A stretch of DNA of 5,218 nucleotides from Candidatus Jidaibacter sp. GTDB taxonomy: Bacteria > Pseudomonadota > Alphaproteobacteria > Rickettsiales > Midichloriaceae. The DNA lies in the NCBI GenBank assembly GCA_021298045.1, contig JAJTHY010000058.1, positions 1 to 5,218 of the forward strand, written 5' to 3'. Both the position numbers and the translations under genes were made by a program. Shown piece after piece: positions 1 through 5,165 of this stretch. Under the pieces are notes generated by a model. That model saw only the letters and a list, made by a program, of their open reading frames with translations. It had not been told where the DNA came from and made no database searches. Each line of letters starts with the position of its first letter. Position 1 is the first letter of the stretch.

Positions 1-458
<458 letters not shown>

Positions 459-464
459 CTGGGT

Positions 465-483
465 TATACGAATATGTCGTATA
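465..483 (+). other. Hairpin just downstream of 23S rRNA
   Basis: TATACGA (465-471) pairs perfectly with TCGTATA (477-483) around a 5-nt loop. It begins a few bases after the mature 23S end, so it could be a processing or stability element of the pre-rRNA. That role is inferred from position only. Confidence 0.45.
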
Positions 484-496
484 CAGAAATAAGTCT

Positions 497-520
497 GTTA
501 TGGTTTGAAAAAATCATAAC
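497..520 (+). other. GAAA-tetraloop hairpin in the 23S-5S spacer
   Basis: GTTATGGTTT (497-506) pairs with AAATCATAAC (511-520) over 10 bp, including one G-T wobble, and closes on a GAAA loop (507-510), a GNRA tetraloop. The stem is long and has no T-tract after it, so it is not a terminator. A role as an RNase III or RNase E processing site in the precursor rRNA is the simplest reading. The 23S-5S spacer (about 459-601) contains no tRNA gene. Confidence 0.5.
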
Positions 521-549
521 GCACCGAAATAAGAATTATCTTAACAAGG

Positions 550-590
550 TTACATTTAATTATTAATTAACTGCTTACGATTACATTTAA
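550..590 (+). repeat. 10-bp direct repeat TTACATTTAA in the rRNA spacer
   Basis: TTACATTTAA occurs at 550-559 and again at 581-590, 31 bp apart, within very AT-rich spacer just upstream of the 5S flanking stem. It is short and of low complexity. It may be a trace of duplication within the spacer or chance. Confidence 0.3.
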
Positions 591-591
591 G

Positions 592-737
592 CCCCTCTTA
601 GCGGCTTGGTGATTATAGAGAAAGTGAAACACTCGATCCCATCTCGAACTCGATAGTGAAACCTTTCTTCGCCGATGGTACTTTGTCTTAAGGCACGGGA
701 GAGTAGGTCGTTGCCAAGCCTTTAAGAGGGGTTTTTT
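592..737 (+). other. 5S flanking stem with T-tract (processing stalk / first terminator)
   Basis: CCCCTCTTA (592-600) pairs perfectly over 9 bp with TAAGAGGGG (723-731), enclosing the whole 5S rRNA, and six T follow at 732-737. The stem can extend outward by AAG/TTT pairing. Such flanking stems are typical of 5S precursors, where RNase E or a similar enzyme trims the ends. The T-run directly after the 3' arm suggests that the same structure also weakens or ends transcription. The pairing is seen directly; the function is inferred. Confidence 0.6.
602..721 (+). rRNA. rrf: 5S ribosomal RNA
   Basis: The terminal helix is visible as GGCTTGG (603-609) pairing with CCAAGCC (714-720), which gives the normal length of about 120 nt. 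Internal signatures of bacterial 5S are present: CGATCCCATCTCGAACTCG (634-652), GTGAAAC (657-663), GCCGATGGTAC (671-681) and GGGAGAGTAGGTCG (697-710). Order and spacing after the 23S are those of a standard rrn operon. No tRNA-fMet gene follows, although many alphaproteobacteria carry one there. The exact ends may be off by one or two bases. Confidence 0.96.
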
Positions 738-752
738 GTTTATACAAGTTTT

Positions 753-790
753 AAAAAGGAGAGATTTTAACAGATCTCTCCTTTTTTGTT
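753..790. terminator. Bidirectional intrinsic terminator between rrn operon and cupin gene
   Basis: AAAAAGGAGAGAT (753-765) pairs perfectly over 13 bp with ATCTCTCCTTTTT (774-786) around an 8-nt loop. T-rich sequence follows on the plus strand (782-787, 789-794), and the A-run at 753-757 forms a T-tract on the minus strand. It is therefore suited to end both the rRNA transcript coming from the left and the convergent cupin transcript coming from the right. Confidence 0.88.
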
Positions 791-850
791 TTTTATATCG
801 TTTTAGTTTATGCACCGAAGTTCAATTTATTTTGAGCTTTGATATTTGCG

Positions 851-1249
851 CTATAGCACTTCCTCGTATTCTGGTTTCCATGCTGGAGAAACAATACACA
901 AATATTTTAAAGGTATGTTTGAAGTGTTTTTTATTATTCTCACTTCTCCTTTTGGTATGTATATTACTGCCCCGGGTTTTATGGCATACTCTATCCCATC
1001 GCATATAAATATCCCTTCACCTTGGATGCAGTAAGAAACTTCTGATATGGAAAATTTAGTTGCAGGCCATTCATGTCCTGGATCTATTGTAAATAATCCA
1101 AAGCTGAAGCTGACATCTGGAATGACATGTTGTTCAGCAGTAAATCCATCATTATAGATTGCTTCTGGATGGATATAGCTTTTTAAAGTCACGCCGGCAA
1201 AAGGTGTTAGGGAGTTTTTAGTTACGTTTCCATCAAATAATATAGTCAT
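851..1249 (-). CDS. Small cupin-domain protein with degenerate metal site
   Basis: This 132-aa protein is a single cupin beta-barrel with no signal peptide or membrane segment, so it is probably cytosolic. The cupin core covers about residues 48-122. Motif 1 aligns from G58 with E70 and G77; motif 2 aligns as G93, P99, G101 and N108. The three metal-ligand histidines of the classical pattern (HxH in motif 1, H in motif 2) are T64, F66 and R104 here; only the glutamate E70 remains. A metal-dependent dioxygenase or isomerase role is therefore doubtful, and the substrate is unknown. The start at 1249 is chosen because AAGGAGA (1255-1261, minus strand) sits at ideal spacing. A longer frame starting at 1279 would begin inside the predicted -10 box. 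The gene is divergent from an HxlR regulator and convergent with the rRNA operon. Such pairs often respond to reactive electrophiles or redox stress, but that is inference here. Confidence 0.85.
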   Translation of the reverse strand: MTILFDGNVTKNSLTPFAGVTLKSYIHPEAIYNDGFTAEQHVIPDVSFSFGLFTIDPGHEWPATKFSISEVSYCIQGEGIFICDGIEYAIKPGAVIYIPKGEVRIIKNTSNIPLKYLCIVSPAWKPEYEEVL

Positions 1250-1254
1250 TTTTA

Positions 1255-1261
1255 TCTCCTT
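1255..1261 (-). promoter_or_regulatory. Ribosome binding site of the cupin gene
   Basis: The minus strand reads AAGGAGA followed by TAAAA-type spacing to ATG at 1249. This near-perfect Shine-Dalgarno decides the start at 1249 over the upstream in-frame ATG at 1279, which has no such site. Confidence 0.8.
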
Positions 1262-1265
1262 TAAG

Positions 1266-1294
1266 TTGACGTAATGCATATTAATACTTATAGT
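1266..1294 (+). promoter_or_regulatory. Sigma70-type promoter of the HxlR-family gene
   Basis: TTGACG (1266-1271), a 17-bp spacer and TATAGT (1289-1294) give a good match to the sigma70 consensus on the plus strand. Start of transcription would be near 1301, with a leader of about 50 nt before the ATG at 1352. It overlaps the cupin promoter face to face, so two polymerases could not bind at once. Confidence 0.6.
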
Positions 1295-1306
1295 ATGTAT
1301 TGTAAA
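1278..1306 (-). promoter_or_regulatory. Sigma70-type promoter of the cupin gene
   Basis: On the minus strand, TTTACA (1306-1301) is followed by a spacer of exactly 17 bp and TAATAT (1283-1278). Transcription would start near 1271, giving a leader of about 22 nt that carries the ribosome binding site. The whole spacer from 1284 to 1296 is occupied by the inverted repeat annotated separately. Confidence 0.65.
1284..1296. promoter_or_regulatory. Candidate operator: ATACT-TAT-AGTAT inverted repeat
   Basis: ATACT (1284-1288) and AGTAT (1292-1296) form a perfect inverted repeat with a 3-bp centre. It lies between the -35 and -10 of the leftward promoter and covers the -10 of the rightward one. Dimeric HxlR/YodB-type regulators bind short AT-rich inverted repeats of this kind, so autoregulation plus repression of the cupin gene is the likely scheme. 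Binding is inferred, not shown. Confidence 0.5.
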
Positions 1307-1308
1307 GT

Positions 1309-1332
1309 AGGTACCTTTTTGTAACTAAAGGT
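1309..1332. promoter_or_regulatory. Second palindromic patch upstream of the HxlR gene
   Basis: AGGTACCT (1309-1316) is an 8-bp palindrome, and ACCTTT (1313-1318) is mirrored by AAAGGT (1327-1332) eight bases later. It falls in the predicted leader of the regulator transcript. It could be a secondary operator or a weak RNA hairpin; the arms are short enough to be chance. Confidence 0.25.
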
Positions 1333-1351
1333 GTAAACAGAAGATATTTTT

Positions 1352-1708
1352 ATGAAAAATTTTAGTATCATGTCGGATATAGAGAAAAACAAACCCCCAG
1401 CGTGCCCGGTTGATGCCTTCTTGAAGATATTTGGCCAGCGATGGAGCGCATATATATTGCACATGTTAAATGTTAATGGCCCTATCAGATTTGGGGAGCT
1501 AAAGAGGTTGATTGCGGGGATTTCTCAAAAAGTTTTGACCCAAAAATTGCGCGAGCTCGAAGAAGCAAAAATCATCTACAGGCATTATAAGAATGCAATT
1601 CCGCCAGAAGTAACTTATGGCCTAACGCAAAGAGGGTTAGAGCTCATACCAACTTTAAACCTAATTTCCGAACTGGCTCATAGATGGAGAAGTGATGGTA
1701 ATCTATGA
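1352..1708 (+). CDS. HxlR-family winged helix-turn-helix transcriptional regulator
   Basis: This 118-aa cytosolic DNA-binding protein has the usual length for the family (HxlR, YodB, HypR, CatR, YtcD), members of which act as dimers and often sense electrophiles, quinones or oxidants. The family opening is clear: C18-P19-V20 followed by F27-G28-Q29-R30-W31. The helix-turn-helix covers about 44-70, with RFGELKR at 46-52 and the recognition helix GISQKVLTQKLREL at 56-69. The wing spans about 75-92, including PPEVTYGLT at 84-92. A C-terminal dimerisation helix follows. C18 matches the N-terminal cysteine that is the redox or alkylation sensor in characterised members such as YodB and HypR. It is the only cysteine in the protein, so sensing by thiol adduct or an intersubunit disulfide is conceivable. 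The start at 1352 has only a weak AGAAG site; an internal ATG at 1370 is possible but would still keep C18. The gene is divergent from the cupin gene, which is its likely target. The effector is unknown. Confidence 0.93.
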   Translation: MKNFSIMSDIEKNKPPACPVDAFLKIFGQRWSAYILHMLNVNGPIRFGELKRLIAGISQKVLTQKLRELEEAKIIYRHYKNAIPPEVTYGLTQRGLELIPTLNLISELAHRWRSDGNL

Positions 1709-1949
1709 TGCTGTGTTATCCGCTTTAGCTATATGTTAAAAAATTGTTTAAAATCCTTCTTCAAATTCTTGAATAAGCATCGAACTTGTATTAAAATGAC
1801 ATTATTGAAGTGATGGCGCATGTTTACCGCGCTTTTATCTATTATTCTATATTTTACTGCTTTTTAATATTAATAAAAAGTTAACAAAAATATTAATATA
1901 ATGGTAAATCTATGCTATCATAAACTTAGTAATTGTATGGAGGCACTTC
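1709..1949. other. AT-rich intergenic region between hxlR-type gene and DUF465 gene
   Basis: These 241 bp contain no credible reading frame, tRNA or strong terminator. A GCGC...GCGCTTTT patch near 1815-1837 could only form a 4-bp stem and is too weak to call. From 1861 on the sequence is nearly pure A/T, with ATATTAAT at 1867-1874 and again at 1889-1896. The best -10 match is TATAAT at 1897-1902, with no convincing -35. A TTAACA at 1881-1886 could serve a different -10 further right. This probably holds the promoter of the downstream gene. Confidence 0.4.
1939..1943 (+). promoter_or_regulatory. Ribosome binding site of the DUF465 gene
   Basis: GGAGG at 1939-1943 lies six bases before the ATG at 1950, an ideal spacing, and fixes that start. 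Confidence 0.75.
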
Positions 1950-2153
1950 ATGGTAAACAGTTTAAAATATCAAAAGGAGCTAGAGCACCTGAGGGTTGAG
2001 CATTATAATCTTGAGAATAAGATTATGAATATGATGAAGAATAAAGTTATCGATCAATTTAAGATTCAAGATCTTAAAAAGAAAAAGCTGATGATTAAAG
2101 AATCTATAACTCAAATAGAAAGCATTTTATTTGGGGATGATACAGCTGCGTAA
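1950..2153 (+). CDS. DUF465 (YdcH-type) small coiled-coil protein
   Basis: This 67-aa protein fits the DUF465/YdcH family in length and pattern. It shows the L-x-x-E-H-x-x-L-E/D motif (L14, E17, H18, L21, E22), a spacer with an acidic residue (D35), then the basic stretch LKKKKLMIKESI at 42-53, which in the family usually reads LKKxKLxLKDxI. Two amphipathic helices with Leu/Ile/Met heptads (about 5-31 and 36-60) suggest a helical hairpin or coiled-coil oligomer. No signal or membrane segment is present. The molecular function of the family is not established; it is common and often multi-copy in alphaproteobacteria. The gene has a strong ribosome binding site and lies 79 bp upstream of ppdK on the same strand, so read-through is possible. 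A functional link to pyruvate metabolism is not supported by the sequence. Confidence 0.88.
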   Translation: MVNSLKYQKELEHLRVEHYNLENKIMNMMKNKVIDQFKIQDLKKKKLMIKESITQIESILFGDDTAA

Positions 2154-2174
2154 GACTTTGTCTTTGATGCAAAA

Positions 2175-2204
2175 TTGCTATTATTTATAAATAAACAGTA
2201 TAGT
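2175..2204 (+). promoter_or_regulatory. Possible promoter of ppdK
   Basis: TTGCTA (2175-2180), an 18-bp AT-rich spacer and TATAGT (2199-2204) resemble a sigma70 promoter. Transcription would begin near 2211, about 22 nt before the ppdK start. The -35 is a moderate match. Co-transcription from the DUF465 promoter remains possible because no terminator is seen between the genes. Confidence 0.4.
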
Positions 2205-2232
2205 GGCTTGGAGCTTTGTTTTGTGAGATTCA

Positions 2233-4866
2233 ATGAAAAAATGGGTTTATAAGTTTGGTAATGGCAGAGCGGAAGGTGCGGCCAAGATGAAAGCTCTTCT
2301 GGGTGGAAAAGGGGCTAACTTGGCTGAAATATCGTCTTTGGGTCTTCCTGTGCCCCCTGGTTTTACAGTCAGTACCGAGAGTTGCTTAGATTATTATAAC
2401 TGCAATAAATCGGTAAGTGCTGAAGTAACGTCCCAAGTAGAATCAGCTTTATTTGATCTCGGTGTAAATATGGGGCTGACCTTTGGTGATATGGATAATC
2501 CATTGTTGGTGTCTGTGAGATCGGGTGCTTCAGTTTCCATGCCAGGAATGATGGATACAATATTAAATGTTGGCTTGAATGACAAAACGGTATTAGGTTT
2601 AGCTAAACTTTCTGGTAATGAAAGGTTCGCATACGACTGTTACAGAAGATTGATTGAGATGTATGGCGATGTTGTTTTAAATGTTGATCGCGGTTATTTC
2701 GAGAAGATATTGGGTAATTACCTAAAAGATGTTCATGTAGATGATGAGCGTAACCTCACCTCTGATCATCTAAAACAAATAATTGAAGACTATAAAAAAC
2801 TTTTACTTTCCAAAGGAAAGAATTTTCCACAAGAGCCTCGTGAACAATTGTGGAATTCTATCACTGCGGTTTTTTCCTCATGGATGAACGAGAGAGCTAT
2901 TACATACAGAAAAATTCATAATATATCCGATCAACTTGGAACGGCGGTTAATGTGCAATCCATGGTTTTTGGTAATTTTGGCGATGATTCTGCGACTGGA
3001 GTTTGCTTTACTCGTAACCCATCAACGGGTGAAGATAAATTTTATGGCGAATTTATGATAAATGCTCAAGGGGAGGATGTTGTCGCAGGCATTCGTACAC
3101 CCCAACAAATTACTCTGGAGGGGAGAAAATTAAACTATTTAGATTCCCCATCTTTGGAAGAAGTGATGCCGGAGATTTATAAAGAGCTTGTCACTACTAG
3201 TAAAAGGTTGGAGACTCACTTTAAAGACGTGCAAGATATTGAGTTTACCATACAAAATAAAAAGCTATGGCTTTTGCAAACTAGAAATGCTAAACGCAGT
3301 TCAGCCTCAGCCGTAAAAATTGCGGTTGATATGGTAAAAGAGGGTGTGATAAGCAAAGAAGAGGCTATTCTGAGAGTTTCTCCAAACGATATTAATAATC
3401 TATTGCATCCCCAAATTGACAGCAATAATGCTGACCACAAAATTATCTGCAAAGGCCTTCCAGCTTCTCCTGGAGCTGCAACTGGTGTCATTTGTTTTAA
3501 CTCTTCAGAGGTTATAAAATACAAAGGGCAGAAGATGATTTTAGTTCGCTCAGAAACCAGTCCGGAAGATATAGGGGGTATGCACTTATCTCAGGGAATT
3601 ATAACAGGAAGAGGCGGTATGACATCTCACGCAGCTGTAGTGGCGCGAGGCATGGGAAAACCTTGTGTTGTAGGGGTTGATGAATTTGAAATAGATGAGA
3701 GCGCAGGTACCATTAAAGTAGGAAAGCTTATTTTAAATGCTGGTGATAAAATATCTATAAATGGTGCGACTGGGGAAGTAATACATGGTGAGGTTACAAC
3801 CACCTTACCAGAGATATCGGATGAACTTGAAGAATTGCTAAGTTGGTGCGATGCTATTAGGGCTTTAAAGGTGCGCTCAAATTCAGACACTAAAAAAGAT
3901 GCAGAGATATCAAGGAAATTTAGTGCCGAGGGTATAGGATTATGCCGCACTGAACATATGTTTTTTAAAGGGGATAGAATTATTTCTGTTCGCAAAATGA
4001 TTGTGGCTAATTCAGAGTTGAACCGTAATAAAGCCTTAGATGAATTGTTTCTTTATCAGAAGCAAGATTTCAAGGAAATATTCGAGGTCATGATGGGGTT
4101 GCCTGTAACTGTCCGGTTGTTGGACCCACCACTTCATGAATTCATAAATCTAAAAGATTATGAGGTAAAAGAGCTAGCTCACTCTTTGGGATGTTCCACA
4201 AAAGAGATTTTGAGTCGTATAGAATCATTGAAGGAAGCTAATCCAATGCTGGGGCATAGGGGGTGCAGGCTTGCAGTTAGCTATCCAGAGATTTACCAAA
4301 TGCAAGCCCGTGCAATTTTAGAGGCATCTCTAGAAGCTGGGTATGATCAAAAGGTGGAAATAATGATTCCATTAGTGTTTTCATTAAAAGAGCTAGAATA
4401 CTGTAAAAATTTAATATTAGAAGTAGTCAACGGGCTCAAATCAAAAGTTAATTATTCTATAGGTACAATGATAGAGCTGCCAAGAGCGGCGCTTAGGGCA
4501 GGGGATCTGGCTGCTGAGGCCGAGTTTTTTAGCTTTGGTACCAATGACCTAACGCAAACTACTCTAGGCCTTTCGCGTGATGATTCAGCCTCTTTTATGC
4601 AGGATTACTTAGACAGTAATATTTTAGCTACCGATCCTTTCTCGAGCATAGATATAGATGGTGTAGGGGAGCTTATAAAGATAGCGAGCGAACGCGGTAG
4701 GAGTGCTAACCCTAAAATAAAGTTAGGGATTTGTGGCGAGCACGGAGGTGACCCAGCTTCAATTCAATTTTTCCACAACATGGGTTTTGACTATGTCTCG
4801 TGCTCGCCATACCGAGTTCCAGTTGCGCGCTTTGCCGCCGCAGTTGCTAATATCAAGCAATCATAA
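2233..4866 (+). CDS. ppdK: Pyruvate, phosphate dikinase (EC 2.7.9.1)
   Basis: This cytosolic 877-aa enzyme catalyses ATP + pyruvate + phosphate to AMP + phosphoenolpyruvate + diphosphate, reversibly. It links gluconeogenesis and glycolysis and can stand in for pyruvate kinase where PPi is available. Three domains are complete. The N-terminal ATP-grasp domain (about 1-370) has GGKGANLAE at 24-32, VRSGASVSMPGMMDT with R96, and nucleotide-binding E337 and Q349. The swivelling phosphohistidine domain (about 405-520) has GGMTSHAAV with catalytic H466. The C-terminal TIM barrel (about 530-877) has R572 in GLCRTEH, R628 in TVRLLDPP, E748 in MIELPRAA, N771 in FGTNDLTQ and proton-donor C834 in GICGEHGGD. 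T464, two residues before the histidine, is the position phosphorylated by DUF299-type regulatory proteins in other PPDKs. The start KKWVYKFGNG matches the usual family N-terminus, although the upstream Shine-Dalgarno is weak (GTGAG, 2223-2227). The length is normal (the Clostridium symbiosum enzyme is about 873 aa). No regulator of PPDK is in the window. Confidence 0.98.
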   Translation: MKKWVYKFGNGRAEGAAKMKALLGGKGANLAEISSLGLPVPPGFTVSTESCLDYYNCNKSVSAEVTSQVESALFDLGVNMGLTFGDMDNPLLVSVRSGASVSMPGMMDTILNVGLNDKTVLGLAKLSGNERFAYDCYRRLIEMYGDVVLNVDRGYFEKILGNYLKDVHVDDERNLTSDHLKQIIEDYKKLLLSKGKNFPQEPREQLWNSITAVFSSWMNERAITYRKIHNISDQLGTAVNVQSMVFGNFGDDSATGVCFTRNPSTGEDKFYGEFMINAQGEDVVAGIRTPQQITLEGRKLNYLDSPSLEEVMPEIYKELVTTSKRLETHFKDVQDIEFTIQNKKLWLLQTRNAKRSSASAVKIAVDMVKEGVISKEEAILRVSPNDINNLLHPQIDSNNADHKIICKGLPASPGAATGVICFNSSEVIKYKGQKMILVRSETSPEDIGGMHLSQGIITGRGGMTSHAAVVARGMGKPCVVGVDEFEIDESAGTIKVGKLILNAGDKISINGATGEVIHGEVTTTLPEISDELEELLSWCDAIRALKVRSNSDTKKDAEISRKFSAEGIGLCRTEHMFFKGDRIISVRKMIVANSELNRNKALDELFLYQKQDFKEIFEVMMGLPVTVRLLDPPLHEFINLKDYEVKELAHSLGCSTKEILSRIESLKEANPMLGHRGCRLAVSYPEIYQMQARAILEASLEAGYDQKVEIMIPLVFSLKELEYCKNLILEVVNGLKSKVNYSIGTMIELPRAALRAGDLAAEAEFFSFGTNDLTQTTLGLSRDDSASFMQDYLDSNILATDPFSSIDIDGVGELIKIASERGRSANPKIKLGICGEHGGDPASIQFFHNMGFDYVSCSPYRVPVARFAAAVANIKQS

Positions 4867-5122
4867 AAACGGAAGAATCAATTTTGAAGTGCAACGGTAT
4901 GTTTAGAGTATCCGTTCACGGCAGTGGTAACAAAGTAGGATTTAAAACGGTGTGAAGATTTGTGACAGGATTTTGTCCCAATTTTTTCCAGGTAAGAAAT
5001 AAGGAAATTATCCTTTCCAAAAATCTATTTCCTCGCTCTGATTGAGTGAAGCATGAGTTTTTTATAGTACCCCACAGTTATTATAAAGAAGTAGCGTAAG
5101 CGACTGAGTTTGAATAGAATAG
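4867..5122. other. Noncoding stretch downstream of ppdK
   Basis: Apart from the candidate terminator at 4960-4987, I find no reading frame of useful length, tRNA or recognisable element on either strand here. Short pairings exist, such as AAGGA/TCCTT near 5001-5015 and AACGG/CCGTT around 4890-4913, but none is followed by a T-tract. TATAGT at 5063-5068 could be a -10 box for something to the right, with a poor -35. Confidence 0.5.
4960..4987 (+). terminator. Candidate weak intrinsic terminator after ppdK
   Basis: TTG (4960-4962) and GACA (4964-4967) pair with TGTC (4974-4977) and CAA (4979-4981), with one T/C mismatch inside the stem and a 6-nt loop. Six T follow at 4982-4987. It lies about 94 nt beyond the ppdK stop. 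The stem is short and interrupted, so the call is tentative, but no better terminator is seen after the gene. Confidence 0.4.
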
Positions 5123-5165
5123 CGGGTGAAAAAACCAAATGCTATAGGCTATGCAGACTCAATCA
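5039..5165. repeat. 9-bp inverted repeat pair, 127 bp end to end
   Basis: TGATTGAGT (5039-5047) is exactly the reverse complement of ACTCAATCA (5157-5165). The pair brackets a 109-bp segment in the noncoding right end. Related GACTGAGTTT is at 5102-5111. It could be the ends of a small miniature element or a long-range pairing, but no target-site duplication is evident and nine bases may be chance. Confidence 0.25.

Noticed and set aside
567..815. 82-codon minus-strand open frame over the 5S gene and terminator
   Set aside because: It overlaps 5S rRNA, its flanking stem and the intrinsic terminator; the basic, irregular protein is not credible.
818..839. 8-bp hairpin AAGTTCAA/TTGAGCTT after the cupin stop
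   Set aside because: It lacks a T-tract on either strand and includes a wobble; the strong terminator at 753-790 explains termination better.
736..1034. Plus-strand open frames antisense to the cupin gene, one with a hydrophobic stretch
   Set aside because: The apparent membrane-like segment is the antisense reading of the cupin coding strand. The minus-strand frame has a recognisable fold, a promoter and a strong ribosome binding site.
1250..1279. Longer start of the cupin gene at 1279
   Set aside because: That ATG falls inside the predicted -10 box and upstream of the likely transcription start. The ATG at 1249 has an ideal Shine-Dalgarno.
2152..2164. AAGAC-TTT-GTCTT hairpin right after the DUF465 stop
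   Set aside because: Only 5 bp of mostly weak pairs and no T-run; not a credible terminator between DUF465 and ppdK.
3216..3995. Minus-strand open frames of 102 and 122 codons inside ppdK
   Set aside because: They are antisense shadows of a fully conserved enzyme gene with no ribosome binding site or domain pattern.
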